Below are positions 27,864 to 38,916 of a stretch of DNA of 64,000 nucleotides, one piece after another; within the stretch, counting starts at the first letter, position 1; each line of letters begins with the position of its first letter. This DNA is from Streptomyces sp. NBC_01478. Lineage in GTDB: Bacteria > Actinomycetota > Actinomycetes > Streptomycetales > Streptomycetaceae. The DNA lies in assembly GCF_036227225.1 (NCBI RefSeq), contig NZ_CP109444.1, forward strand, positions 3,701,501-3,765,500, given 5' to 3'. A program made the position numbers and the translations under genes. Under the pieces are notes generated by a model. It searched no databases. It saw nothing but the letters and a program-made list of their open reading frames with translations, and was not told the DNA's origin.

Positions 27864-29081
27864 ATGATCGGTTTACTGATCGTTTCGCCGCGGAGGCCAC
27901 TGCGAAGGTCACTCCGGAGGTCACCGCCGAAATCCTTGCCGGAGTCTTTGCCGGGGCGGGCCCGCGCGCGCGTGACGGCCGTCGTCCTGGCGCTCCTCGC
28001 CCTGCAGCTCGGATCGCTGGTGTCACCGGCCTGGGCGTGCGGCTGCGGCGCTCTGGTGCCGAGCGCGGCACAGCGGATCGCGGTGGGACGCGAGGCGTCC
28101 GTGGTGCGCTGGGACGGGCGTCAGGAGCAGATCGTGATGCGGCTCACCGTCTCCGGGAACACCCGGCAGGCCGCGTGGATCATGCCGGTCCCGCACCGGG
28201 CGACGGCCACGCTCGCCGACCCCGCGCTCTTCGACACGCTGAACGCGATCACCGCGCCCGTGCACCGGGACCGCTATCACTTCTGGCCCCAGGACGGCGA
28301 CTGGCCGCTCGTCTCCGGCGACACGGGCGGCGGCCCGCCGCCCGGCGCCCTGCCGCCGCCCGGAGTGGGCGTGGTCGGCCGTGAGCGGCTCGGCCCCTTC
28401 GACGTGGCCCGGCTGACGGCCACCGACCCGGACGCGCTGGGCGACTGGCTGAACACCAACGGCTTCGTGCTGCCGTCCCGCCTCGGCCAGGCCCTTCGGC
28501 CGTACGTCGACCAGCGCTGGGAGTACGTGGCGATCCGCCTCGCCCCCGCGACCGCCGGCACCACCCTGACCGGCGCCCTCGACCCGCTCCACCTCACCTT
28601 CGCCGCCGAGTCCCCCGTCTATCCGATGCGCCTGTCCCGCCTGGCGGGAGACCCGCAGTCGCTGGGCCTGTACATCCTGGCCGCCCACCGCATGGAGCCC
28701 AGCGGCACGATCGGCGGCTCGCGGCCGCTGGTCGCCTACGCCGGACGGATCACCGCGACCTCGGGCCCGCTGGCCGCCCTCGCCAAGGGCACCCCGTTCC
28801 TGACCGCCGTGAACCAGGAGTTCCCCGACCCCTCCCGCATCACCGGCGACCACCTGCTGCGCCGCACGGCCACGGACGCCCCGTTCCAGCAGGTGATCTA
28901 CGACGACCGTCTGCGCGAGGTGGCCGGCGTCCCGGCCTGGTTGCTGACGATCGTCGGCGGCCTGGCCGCACTCGTCACGACCGCCGTCCTGCTGGCCGTA
29001 CGGCGGGCCCGGCGGCCGGTGCTCCCGCCGCCCCCGGTGATTCCGCCGCCGCCGACGCACAGGCCGGATCGTTCCGGGTAG
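27864..29081 (+). CDS. DUF2330 secreted/membrane-anchored protein
   Basis: A 405-residue protein. After a basic leader, VTAVVLALLALQLGSLVSPA forms the signal segment, ending at AWACGCGALVPSAAQRIAVG, the start of the DUF2330 domain. The domain runs through ALFDTLNAITAPVHRDRYHF to about residue 330. A single C-terminal helix (WLLTIVGGLAALVTTAVLLA) with a basic tail anchors it in the membrane with the domain outside. No catalytic residues are established for the family. It diverges from the GT87-PAP2 gene. Function unknown. Confidence 0.85.
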   Translation: MIGLLIVSPRRPLRRSLRRSPPKSLPESLPGRARARVTAVVLALLALQLGSLVSPAWACGCGALVPSAAQRIAVGREASVVRWDGRQEQIVMRLTVSGNTRQAAWIMPVPHRATATLADPALFDTLNAITAPVHRDRYHFWPQDGDWPLVSGDTGGGPPPGALPPPGVGVVGRERLGPFDVARLTATDPDALGDWLNTNGFVLPSRLGQALRPYVDQRWEYVAIRLAPATAGTTLTGALDPLHLTFAAESPVYPMRLSRLAGDPQSLGLYILAAHRMEPSGTIGGSRPLVAYAGRITATSGPLAALAKGTPFLTAVNQEFPDPSRITGDHLLRRTATDAPFQQVIYDDRLREVAGVPAWLLTIVGGLAALVTTAVLLAVRRARRPVLPPPPVIPPPPTHRPDRSG

Positions 29082-29140
29082 GAAGTGATCGTCAGCGCGG
29101 GCAGTGGTTGCCGGCGGACACACGAAAGGCACACAGGCAC

Positions 29141-29830
29141 ATGAGCGAGTCACGCGAGTCACAGGTGTGGGACGACGTCGACGACTACTTCATCAGCCAT
29201 CTCGCCCCCGACGACGAGGTGCTCCAGGCGGCCCTGCGCGACAGCGAGGCGGCCGGACTCCCGGAGATCGCGGTGTCCGCCGCCGAGGGCAAGCTGCTCC
29301 ATCTCCTGGCCCTGACCCAGGGCGCCGCCCGCATCCTGGAGATCGGCACGCTCGGCGGCTACAGCACGATCTGGCTGGCCCGCGCGCTGCCCGCCGACGG
29401 CCGCCTCGTCACCCTGGAGTACAGCCCCCGGCACGCCGAGGTCGCGACCCGCAACATCGCCCGCGCGGGCCTCGACAAGATCGTCGAGGTGCGGGTGGGC
29501 GCGGCCCTGGAGTCACTGGCCGAACTGGCCGACGAGACCGCCGAGAACCCGGCCCCCTTCGACCTGGTCTTCGTCGACGCCGACAAGGCCAACAACCCGT
29601 ACTACGTGGAGTGGGCCCTCAAGCTCACCCGCCCCGGCAGCCTGATCATCATCGACAACGTGGTCCGCGGCGGCCGGGTCGCCGACCCGGACAACACCTC
29701 GCCGGACGTCCGAGGCACGCGTACGGCGATCGAGTTGATCGGTTCGCACGCGCGCCTGTCCGGGACGGCGATCCAGACGGTGGGCAGGAAGGGCTACGAC
29801 GGCTTCGCGCTGGCGCGGGTGCTCGGCTGA
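29141..29830 (+). CDS. Class I SAM-dependent O-methyltransferase (family 3)
   Basis: A 229-residue catechol-O-methyltransferase-like enzyme. ILEIGTLGGYSTIWLARALP binds SAM. FVDADKANNPYYVEWALKLT supplies the divalent-metal Asp residues, and IIIDNVVRGGRVADPDNTSP is the typical closing motif. It should methylate a vicinal hydroxyl of an unknown small molecule. The ATG at 29141 (MSESRESQVW) is chosen because the family alignment begins there and an AAAGG-like site precedes it. It stands alone. Confidence 0.92.
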   Translation: MSESRESQVWDDVDDYFISHLAPDDEVLQAALRDSEAAGLPEIAVSAAEGKLLHLLALTQGAARILEIGTLGGYSTIWLARALPADGRLVTLEYSPRHAEVATRNIARAGLDKIVEVRVGAALESLAELADETAENPAPFDLVFVDADKANNPYYVEWALKLTRPGSLIIIDNVVRGGRVADPDNTSPDVRGTRTAIELIGSHARLSGTAIQTVGRKGYDGFALARVLG

Positions 29831-29843
29831 GCCGGCCGGTGCC

Positions 29844-30236
29844 TCAACTCTCGTGATAGAAGCCGACGTTGACGCTGCGCGGCCCGGTGCGGTCCTGGAT
29901 GACGATCTCGCCGCTGCCGCCCCGGGGCAACGGCACACTGCCTCCGTAGGCGACGGTCTGGGCGTACTCGCCGACGATCAGGCGTACTTCGGAGGACGGG
30001 TCGGGCTGGGAGCCGCGCAGCCAGCTCACCTGCCAGATGCCCTCGGGCCCGCACAGGAACTCCAGATGGACCCGCGAGATGAACAGCCAGTCGTCCGGTG
30101 TCACCAGCCTGCACACCGACTCGTCCCGGCCCACTCGCAGCACCGCGCCCGGGTCACTGGGCGACTCGGCCATCAGCATCCCGGCGGTCGCGCCCGCGTC
30201 CGTCCCGGAGACCGTGGCCATGGTGAGTTCGAGCAC
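29844..30236 (-). CDS. FHA-like domain protein
   Basis: A 130-residue protein ending near the convergent methyltransferase. VLRVGRDESVCRLVTPDDWL, then FISRVHLEFLCGPEGIW, fits a forkhead-associated domain (GR...S..H), which binds phosphothreonine peptides. The second half (SVPLPRGGSGEIVIQDRTGP) continues the beta sandwich. GTG at 30236 follows AGGGGAGCGCAC. A partner kinase is not nearby. It may report Ser/Thr kinase signalling. Confidence 0.75.
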   Translation of the reverse strand: MLELTMATVSGTDAGATAGMLMAESPSDPGAVLRVGRDESVCRLVTPDDWLFISRVHLEFLCGPEGIWQVSWLRGSQPDPSSEVRLIVGEYAQTVAYGGSVPLPRGGSGEIVIQDRTGPRSVNVGFYHES

Positions 30237-30319
30237 GTGCGCTCCCCTATGAAGTGTCCTTACAGCAGCGGCCGCATGATAAATCGCCCGGCGCCACCGC
30301 GTCCGGCACAATTGAAGTC

Positions 30320-30757
30320 ATGACCGAGCGAAAGCCACCGGGTGTGTCCTTCGAGTCCTGGGTCGACAAGCAGATCCGCGACGCCGAGCAGGCCGGAGAA
30401 TTCTCCCAACTCCCGGGCGCGGGGAAGCCGTTGCCGTCCGGCTCCGACACGACGTACGACGAACTGTGGTGGATCAAGCAGAAGATGGCCCGCGAGGGCA
30501 TCTCCGTGCTGCCGCCGACGCTCGCGCTGCGCAAGGAGGCCGAGGACGCCCTGGCTGCGGCGTACTCGGCCCCTTCGGAGCGGATCGCGCGGCAGATCAT
30601 CACCGAAGTCAACGTGAAGATCCGCGACATGATGTTCAAGCCGCCGCCCGGCCCCCCGCTGGGAATGAAGCCGTACGACGTGGAAGAGGTCGTACGGGAG
30701 TGGCGGGAGCGCCGGGCGGTCGGCGGGGCTGACGGCCCCGGTGGGTCACAGGTGTAG
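30320..30757 (+). CDS. DUF1992 (DnaJ-C28-like) protein
   Basis: A 145-residue protein with the DUF1992 core: SWVDKQIRDAEQAGEFSQLP, GAGKPLPSG and WWIKQKMAREGISVLPPTLA. This is the domain found C-terminal in human DNAJC28, and free-standing in actinobacteria. Its biochemical role is unknown. It diverges from the FHA gene and its last 12 nt overlap the end of the convergent Asp/Thr-rich gene. Confidence 0.88.
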   Translation: MTERKPPGVSFESWVDKQIRDAEQAGEFSQLPGAGKPLPSGSDTTYDELWWIKQKMAREGISVLPPTLALRKEAEDALAAAYSAPSERIARQIITEVNVKIRDMMFKPPPGPPLGMKPYDVEEVVREWRERRAVGGADGPGGSQV

Positions 30758-31435
30758 CAGCCGCTCCGTCAGTTCGCGGTAGTCCCGCAGGGCCAGGCGG
30801 AGCTTCTCGGTGTCGTCGGAGCCCTTGGTCTCCCAGGAGCCGTGCAGGGTGGCGCGGCGCTTGGTGACGGCCTCCGTGAAGCGGGCGGCGACCTCTTCCA
30901 GCACGTGGTCGGCCTCCTCGACGGCGGACCGGGGCTCGTCGACGAACCCGGTGACCGCGTGCTGCAGCCGCAGGCTGAACTTGTCGCTCTCGTCGTGCGG
31001 CATGAGGCTGCCGTTCTCGACGCCCTGCGGGACGTGCCGACCGTTGTCGGCAGCGGCGCCGGAGCCGATGCCGGGGGCGGGCTCGGGGGCGTGCACGGGG
31101 CGTGCGGAGGGCTCGGCGCGGTCTGCTGTGCGGTCGGTACCGGCCGTGGACTCGCGCGGGGAGCTCGTCGTCGTGTCGCTCGCACGCGGGGTCGGGATCG
31201 CGGCGCCGGTTTCACGGGACGAGGGCGACGGGAACGGCGTAGGTGCCGTAGCGGCCCTGTCGGCGGTCTTGCCGTCAGTGGTGATGCCGCCGTCGGTCCT
31301 GCCGTCCGCGGTCTTGTCGGTCATCCCCCTGCGGTCGGCGCGCTCCGCGTTCTTGTTGTCGTCCGTCCGGTCGTCCGTCTTGCCGCTCGTGTTGCCGCTC
31401 GTGTTGCCGTCGGTCGGCCGTATCGCGTCGGACAT
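30746..31435 (-). CDS. Hypothetical protein with low-complexity N-terminus
   Basis: A 229-residue cytoplasmic protein. The first 110 residues are Asp/Thr/Gly-rich low complexity (GNTSGNTSGKTDDRTDDNKN). The C-terminal 90 residues form a helical domain (FSLRLQHAVTGFVDEPRSAV, EEADHVLEEVAARFTEAVTK). FVDEPRSAVEEADHVLEEVA is related to FVDSPREALTDVDHLLGEVA in the upstream gene product, so the two proteins share a domain. ATG 31435 follows GGGGAG and lies 5 nt after the upstream stop: an operon. Function unknown. Confidence 0.8.
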   Translation of the reverse strand: MSDAIRPTDGNTSGNTSGKTDDRTDDNKNAERADRRGMTDKTADGRTDGGITTDGKTADRAATAPTPFPSPSSRETGAAIPTPRASDTTTSSPRESTAGTDRTADRAEPSARPVHAPEPAPGIGSGAAADNGRHVPQGVENGSLMPHDESDKFSLRLQHAVTGFVDEPRSAVEEADHVLEEVAARFTEAVTKRRATLHGSWETKGSDDTEKLRLALRDYRELTERLLHL

Positions 31436-31440
31436 ATAGC

Positions 31441-32079
31441 TCAACTCCCCTTCAGTGCCTGCTTGTTGAATGCGCCGATCGAGTGGCGGCCGCCGCGCCC
31501 GTGACTGTCGCCGTTACGGATGCCGTCGCTCACCAGGTCGTCGAAGAGGGCGCGGGCTTCGAGCATGGCCTCGCGCATCTCCTCGGTGCCGGCCTGGCTC
31601 TCCGGTGTGCCGTTCGAGCGGGCGGTGACGACGCGGTGCACGCGCCGGTAGCCGTGGACGTGGGCCGCGTGGTGCACGGACAACGCGTCGAACTGCTTCT
31701 CGTACTCGGCGACATCGGGGAAGCCCCGGGCGCCGGCGACCTCGCCGAGCAGGTGGTCGACGTCGGTGAGGGCCTCGCGGGGCGAGTCGACGAAGAGCTC
31801 CTGCGCGGCGGCCCAACGGGCCTGGAACCGCTCGCGGGCCGCGGGCTCCAGCGGCTGCTCCTGCAGCGAACCGTGCTCCTGGACGCGCTCGCCGAGCTCA
31901 CGCTCGGCGGCCTTCGCGTCGCCGTCGTGCCGGGCCACGGTCCGGTCGTACTCCGGCCCGAAGCGGCGCTTCAGGCCCGAGCCGCCGGTCGCGCCTCGGG
32001 CACGCAGCGCCAGGGCGGCCGCGGCAGCGACCACGCCGACCACGATCACGATCAAAACGATGATCACGCCTGTGGACAT
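31441..32079 (-). CDS. Membrane-anchored hypothetical protein
   Basis: A 212-residue protein with a single N-terminal membrane helix (GVIIVLIVIVVGVVAAAAAL) and a cytoplasmic-like, highly charged helical domain. RRFGPEYDRTVARHDGDAKA, then ARWAAAQELFVDSPREALTD, is a pattern seen in actinobacterial proteins of unknown role. The following gene in the operon carries a related domain without the anchor. A structural or scaffold role near the membrane is possible but not shown. Confidence 0.82.
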   Translation of the reverse strand: MSTGVIIVLIVIVVGVVAAAAALALRARGATGGSGLKRRFGPEYDRTVARHDGDAKAAERELGERVQEHGSLQEQPLEPAARERFQARWAAAQELFVDSPREALTDVDHLLGEVAGARGFPDVAEYEKQFDALSVHHAAHVHGYRRVHRVVTARSNGTPESQAGTEEMREAMLEARALFDDLVSDGIRNGDSHGRGGRHSIGAFNKQALKGS

Positions 32080-32170
32080 GAGTGCCTTCCGGGTTCTTGG
32101 CCAACCGGCTCTCGTAGTCGGTCGGTTCCCCTACCGGGTTGCCCGGAAGACACCCTTCAAACGGCCGCCG

Positions 32171-32572
32171 TCACGCAGCGAAGCGGCGCAGCCCGGTAAC
32201 GGACCACACGGTCGCGATACGGCCGTCCACGACCTCGAGGAGATCGATGCCGCTCTTCTGGGAGCCGTCCGCCCGCGTGACGTACCAGCAGGAGGCGACC
32301 CGGCTCCGGCCCGCGTCGACGACCGGGACGCCCTCGACGGCGTACCGGCGTCCGGGACTCTCGGCACGGTGGCGGGCGATGAGATCGACGATGCCCGAGG
32401 GGCCGCGGAGCGCGTCGGTGTCCGGCGCCCCCTCGGGGTTGCTGCCGAAGCGGATACGGAAGTCGGGGGCGAGGAAGCTCTCCGGGTCACTGAAGTCGCC
32501 GTTCCACAGGGCGGTCCAGCGTTCGAAGAGTTCGACGGATGTGTCTGTGTCTGTGTCTGTGTCTGTGGTCAT
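32171..32572 (-). CDS. SnoaL/NTF2-like protein
   Basis: A 133-residue cone-shaped NTF2-fold protein: SVELFERWTALWNGDFSDPE opens the fold, and SCWYVTRADGSQKSGIDLLE, then VVDGRIATVWSV, closes it. Family members bind or isomerise small molecules. The start codon is followed by a (TGTGTC)n-type microsatellite encoding TDTDTDTDT. The gene lies downstream of, and on the same strand as, the WYL regulator, so it may be under the same control. Confidence 0.8.
   Translation of the reverse strand: MTTDTDTDTDTSVELFERWTALWNGDFSDPESFLAPDFRIRFGSNPEGAPDTDALRGPSGIVDLIARHRAESPGRRYAVEGVPVVDAGRSRVASCWYVTRADGSQKSGIDLLEVVDGRIATVWSVTGLRRFAA
32540..32566. repeat. Hexanucleotide microsatellite
   Basis: About 4.5 copies of TGTGTC lie at the 5' end of the NTF2-like gene and encode alternating Thr-Asp. 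Unit changes would alter length without breaking the frame. Confidence 0.85.
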
Positions 32573-32650
32573 GCGGCCCAGCCTGGTCGCCGTCGGCGAC
32601 ACCCCCCTGTCGGTGATTGCCGTCACACCCGGCCCCCTCCCGCGAGATCC

Positions 32651-33370
32651 TCACGCCCCCAACTCGGCGAGCGGCACCAAGTCCGAGCCCAGCGTGTCCA
32701 GTTCGGACAGGTCGACGGCCCGCGTCGGAACCCTCTCGTCGAGTGCCTCGACCGCCCGGATCCGGTCCAGCCGAAACCCGCGCGGCGCTTCACGCAGCCG
32801 ACACCAGCCCGCCAGATACCAGTGCTCGTCACCCCCGAGGAAGGCGACCGGTTCCACCTCACGGCTGGTGCGGGCCCCCTCCGCGTCGGTGTACTCCAGC
32901 CGCAGCACCCGCCCGGCCGTCAACGCCTCACGCAACGCCGCCGGTACGACGGGCTCGGCGGACCGCGCCGTCCCGACCGCCGGTACGAGCATCTGCACCC
33001 GCCCGGCCATCTCGGCGGCGGCCGCCCGCTCCCGCTCCGGCATCACCGCGAGCACCTTGTGCAGCGCACTGCGCGCGTCGGCCGCGAACGGCGTTCCCGC
33101 GAGCGTGTGCAACCCGACCGCCATGGCCGTCGCCTCGGCCGGCGTGATGGTCAGCGGCGGCAGTGTCCGGCGCCGGTCCAGGACGTAACCGCCGCTGCGC
33201 CCCGGCTCGGCGTACACCGGCACCCCCGACTGCTGAAGCGCCGCGAGGTCCCGCTCGACGGTACGGACGCTGACCTCGAAGCGGGCGGCGAGCGTACGGG
33301 CGCTGCGCGGCCGGGGTGCGGCGGCGCGCAACTCCTCCACCAGGGCGTACAGCCGGTCGGTGCGGTTCAT
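32651..33370 (-). CDS. YafY-type HTH regulator with WYL domain
   Basis: A 239-residue regulator. MNRTDRLYALVEELRAAAPR, then LAARFEVSVRTVERDLAALQ, is the HTH_11 winged helix. The WYL domain (residues about 140-215) includes EPVAFLGGDEHWYLAGWCRL, close to the WYL signature. WYL domains bind nucleic acid or nucleotides and control many stress and defence genes. It lies between the divergent RibD-like reductase and the NTF2-like gene. The ATG at 33370 is the family start. Confidence 0.92.
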   Translation of the reverse strand: MNRTDRLYALVEELRAAAPRPRSARTLAARFEVSVRTVERDLAALQQSGVPVYAEPGRSGGYVLDRRRTLPPLTITPAEATAMAVGLHTLAGTPFAADARSALHKVLAVMPERERAAAAEMAGRVQMLVPAVGTARSAEPVVPAALREALTAGRVLRLEYTDAEGARTSREVEPVAFLGGDEHWYLAGWCRLREAPRGFRLDRIRAVEALDERVPTRAVDLSELDTLGSDLVPLAELGA

Positions 33371-33480
33371 GACGACCAGTCTCCGGAATTCATGGGACCG
33401 GCGTGTCGATTCGGCCGCGACCCGTTCGACACAGATGCAAGGAGTCACCGAACGGAAGTCATGTGGAGGTGGAGGCTGTC

Positions 33481-34107
33481 ATGGGTGAGGTCATCGCACG
33501 GCTGGCCATGTCGCTGGACGGGTACATCGCGGGCCCTGAGTCGGGGCGGGAGCATCCTCTCGGGATCGGCGGGGAGCGGTTGCACTCGTGGGTGTTCGGG
33601 CTGCGGACCTTCCGCCGCATGCAGGGGATGGAGGGCGGGGCGGGCGGCCCGGACGACGAACTGCTCGCCGAGTGGACCGAACGGCCGGGCGCGGTGGTCA
33701 TGGGCCACGGCATGTTCATCACCGGCGAGATCCCGTGGGGCGACGAACCGCCGTTCCACGCCCCCGTGTTCGTCGTCACCCACCACCCGCGCGAGCCGGT
33801 GGTGAAGAAGGGCGGCACGACCTACCACTTCGTCACCGAAGGCCCGCAACGCGCACTGGAGTCGGCCCGCGAAGCCGCCGCCGACAAGGACGTGTCGCTG
33901 GCCGGCGGCGCCGACCTGGTCCAGCAGTTCATCCGCGCCGGATGGCTCGACGAACTGCTCCTGCACATCGTGCCCGTGCTCGCGTGCGGCGGGCGACGGC
34001 TCTTCGACGACCTGGGCGACCAGCACATCGAGTGGCGGAAGACGCAGGTGCTGGACTCCCCCGAGGTCACCCATATTCGGTTGCGCCGCCTCCCCACCCC
34101 CTCCTGA
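33481..34107 (+). CDS. Dihydrofolate reductase/RibD C-terminal-like protein
   Basis: A 208-residue NADPH-dependent reductase-fold protein: VIARLAMSLDGYIAGPESGR is the standard opening, and VMGHGMFITGEIPWGDEPPF and LAGGADLVQQFIRAGWLDEL follow the RibD C-domain/YyaP pattern. The ATG at 33481 follows GGTGGAGGCTGTC. It is divergent from the WYL regulator. The substrate is likely a small heterocycle but is unknown. Confidence 0.9.
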   Translation: MGEVIARLAMSLDGYIAGPESGREHPLGIGGERLHSWVFGLRTFRRMQGMEGGAGGPDDELLAEWTERPGAVVMGHGMFITGEIPWGDEPPFHAPVFVVTHHPREPVVKKGGTTYHFVTEGPQRALESAREAAADKDVSLAGGADLVQQFIRAGWLDELLLHIVPVLACGGRRLFDDLGDQHIEWRKTQVLDSPEVTHIRLRRLPTPS

Positions 34108-34117
34108 CAATGCCCGC

Positions 34118-34612
34118 ATGACCTGGACGATCACCCCGGAACCCTTCGACTCCCCCGTCGCCGCCGCACTATGGCGGGCGTACTACACCGAGGTCAGCGA
34201 CCGCTGGTACCTGCTCCACGAGAGCCGGCGAACAGACCCGGAGGAGCTGGAGCGGGAGATCGCCGCCCGCACCGGCTCCGAACTCGCCTTGCCCGACGGC
34301 CAGTTGCTGGTCGCGTGGCACGAGGACACGGCAGCCGGTTCGGCGGGCGTACGCCTCCTCGACCCGACAACCGCCGAACTCACCAGGGTCTTCGTCCACG
34401 AGGGAATGCGCGGCCGGGGTGGCGCTCCGAGGCTGGTACGGGCCGCCGAGGAGGCAGCCCGCGAGCTGGGAGCCAAGGTGATGATCCTGGACACCCGACA
34501 CGACCTGGTGGAGGCCCGCACCCTCTACACCCACCTCGGCTACGAGGAGACCGAGCGCCACAACAACGACCCGTACGCAGAACACTGGTTCCGCAAAAGC
34601 CTGATCAACTGA
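34118..34612 (+). CDS. GNAT family N-acetyltransferase
   Basis: A 164-residue acetyltransferase. AELTRVFVHEGMRGRGGAPR is the acetyl-CoA loop and LDTRHDLVEARTLYTHLGYE the C-terminal motif. It begins 10 nt after the reductase stop, so the two form an operon. The substrate is unknown. The 157 nt after it contain two imperfect CCAACACCGGCCCA repeats and no gene. Confidence 0.88.
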   Translation: MTWTITPEPFDSPVAAALWRAYYTEVSDRWYLLHESRRTDPEELEREIAARTGSELALPDGQLLVAWHEDTAAGSAGVRLLDPTTAELTRVFVHEGMRGRGGAPRLVRAAEEAARELGAKVMILDTRHDLVEARTLYTHLGYEETERHNNDPYAEHWFRKSLIN

Positions 34613-34769
34613 CGGTGAGGACCCACCAAGTTGGTCTGTCCCCACGCGCCGACCGAACCAAAGAAGGTGCGCGCGGGCAACTGGCCAACACCGGCCCAGC
34701 TACGCGGCACCCTCCCAACACCGGCCCACCCACGCAGCGCCTTCCAGTACCGGGGGTCCCTCGAAACCC

Positions 34770-36872
<2,103 letters not shown>

Positions 36873-37009
36873 TTACACATCCATGGTGATCGGTGTGCCC
36901 CGGTACGGCCTGTTGAGTCCGATTGGAAGCCCGCATTCCGGGGGCCGGAGGAGACGGCGTGAAGGAGATCCGCATAACCTCGGGAGTTCTGACGGGGAGG
37001 GACGAACAC

Positions 37010-38044
37010 GTGAACGAGGCGAAGGGGCACATATGCCCGCAGTGCGGGGCACCCCGGGCGACCGACGGTTCTCCGTCCTGCGTCTGCACCCAACGGGCGT
37101 CCGACGCACTGCGTGACGCGCGCACGGCGGAGGCGGCAGCGGCGGAGGACTTCGACCCGCTGCGGATCAGGCCGTACGTGGAGCTGGAGGGGGACCCGCG
37201 GGACCGGACGCCACCGACCGCTCCGCCGGTCGTCCCCGAGGGTGAGACACAGCGGCTGCCGGCGGTCGAGGAGACGATGCCGCTGCGCGCGGTACCGCCC
37301 GCGCCGCCCGTGCCGCCCGCACAGGCGGAGACAACGCTCCTCCCGCCCCTGAACGCGACCTCGCCCCCGAACGCGTCCGACCTGAGCCTGTTCGAGAGCG
37401 GCGGGGACGCCCCGGAACCGCCCACGGACGCCGACTCCCCGCGCCGCCGCCACCGCCGTACCGTCCTGCTCGCCGTCGCGGGAGCGGTCGTCGCGGTGAC
37501 GGTGGTGGCCGGTTTCGCGAGCGGCATGTTCTCGTACGAGACCCCGTCCCGGGACCAGGCGGCTCCCCAGGACGTACGGGCGAGCGTCCCGACCGCGTCG
37601 AAGAGCGCGGCGCCGGTGACTCCGTCCACGAGCGGCTCTACGTCCGCACAGCCGACGTCGGCGTCCCCGACCCCGTCGCTCAGCGAGACCCCGTCACCGA
37701 CGGCGTCGTCGGCCCCGTCCGCCACGCCGTCGAAGTCCACGAAGCCCAGCCCGACCCCTACGGCCACCACCAGCAGGTCGACCGCCGCGGCCACGGACCG
37801 CCAGGGCGGCAGCAGCCCCTCCGCAATCCTCCAACGCGGCGACGAGGGCCCCGAGGTGACCGAACTCCAGCTCCGCCTGGCCCAGTTGAACCTCTACACC
37901 GGCCCCGACAACGGCATCTTCGACAAGCAGGTACAGACCTCGGTACGCACATACCAACTGGCGCGCGGCATCCAGTCGGACGGCCTGGGTGTGTACGGCG
38001 CGGCGACACGAGCAAAGCTGGAATCGGAAACAACCGAGCCGTGA
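37010..38044 (+). CDS. Membrane-anchored peptidoglycan-binding protein with zinc-ribbon N-terminus
   Basis: A 344-residue protein. The start GTG at 37010 follows GGGAGGGACGAACAC. A CPQCG ... CVC motif at residues 9-30 looks like a cytoplasmic zinc ribbon. A single membrane helix (RTVLLAVAGAVVAVTVVAGF) follows at about residue 160. The extracellular part is a long Pro/Ser/Thr-rich linker, then a C-terminal PG_binding_1 domain (ILQRGDEGPEVTELQLRLAQ, LNLYTGPDNGIFDKQVQTSV). It probably links the membrane to the wall and may sense it. It diverges from the MFS fusion gene. Confidence 0.86.
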   Translation: MNEAKGHICPQCGAPRATDGSPSCVCTQRASDALRDARTAEAAAAEDFDPLRIRPYVELEGDPRDRTPPTAPPVVPEGETQRLPAVEETMPLRAVPPAPPVPPAQAETTLLPPLNATSPPNASDLSLFESGGDAPEPPTDADSPRRRHRRTVLLAVAGAVVAVTVVAGFASGMFSYETPSRDQAAPQDVRASVPTASKSAAPVTPSTSGSTSAQPTSASPTPSLSETPSPTASSAPSATPSKSTKPSPTPTATTSRSTAAATDRQGGSSPSAILQRGDEGPEVTELQLRLAQLNLYTGPDNGIFDKQVQTSVRTYQLARGIQSDGLGVYGAATRAKLESETTEP

Positions 38045-38916
38045 CGCTGCGCTGGCTGGGGGGCCTGGAAAGCGCCGGGGTTGCAAGACACCGGGCTTGT
38101 GGCTAGGGCCAAGGCCGCGAGGCGCCGGGGCCGCGAGAGGCCGGGGCGGAAGGGTGCCTGAGTTGAAAGGGGCCCGGGCTGGAAGGTGCCGGGGTTGCAC
38201 GGAGGGCCGAGGTCGCACGGAGGGCCGAGGTCGCAGGGAGGGCCGGAGCTGCGGCGAGGGCCGAGGCTCCGGGGAAGGCCGGAGCTGTGTGGAGCCGGCG
38301 ACGAAGCGCGCCGGGGCGGACTGGACGCCGGGGGTTGCACGGAGGGCCGAGGCCGCGCGAGGCCAGCGGGACTGAGGCCGCCGGACCTGAAACGTGCCGA
38401 CGCGACGACGGGCTCCGGAGCCGAAGAGAGCCAGGACTGCGGCAGACCCCGGAGCGGAATCCGTCAGGCGGGACCGGACGCCGGGGCCGGAGAGGCGCCG
38501 GAGCCGACCGAGCACACGAGCACCCGAGCACGGAGGGTGCCTGGTCGGCCAGGCCGCTCAACACCGGCCGGCCGGACGCCACCGCAGCGGCCCACAGCCG
38601 TAGGCCAACACCCGTAAGGGGCAAGGACCGTGGGCCAACCTTCACGGGTCAACGGCCGTAGGCCAACCTCCGTGGGCCAACACCCACAGACCCGCCCACA
38701 GACCCGCCCGCAGGCCACCGCGCGTGGGCAACACCCACGCGCCCCAGCCATCGGCCACCAACCGCAGGTCAGCCGTAGGTCAGCCGTAGGTCACCGCATG
38801 TAGGTCAACAAACGTAGGCCAACCCTGCGGACCGGCACCCCGCAAACCGACCCCCACTCCACGCAGCCATGACCTCACGTACCCCCGACCCCACAACTCC
38901 CCCGACCCCACACCCC
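38045..38916. repeat. 872-nt non-coding region of degenerate repeats
   Basis: Two families of imperfect tandem repeats fill it. From about 38140 to 38380 there are variants of GGAGGGCCGAGGTCGCACGG with a ~20-nt period. From about 38590 to 38830 there are variants of CCGTAGGCCAACA / CCGTGGGCCAACC with a similar period, including CAGCCGTAGGT twice. Long open frames exist but are only Pro/Arg low complexity. I find no gene. Confidence 0.7.

Noticed and set aside
38045..38916. CRISPR array or coding gene in the repeat block
   Set aside because: Repeats are imperfect and contiguous with no unique spacers of constant length, no cas genes are near, and translations are low complexity.
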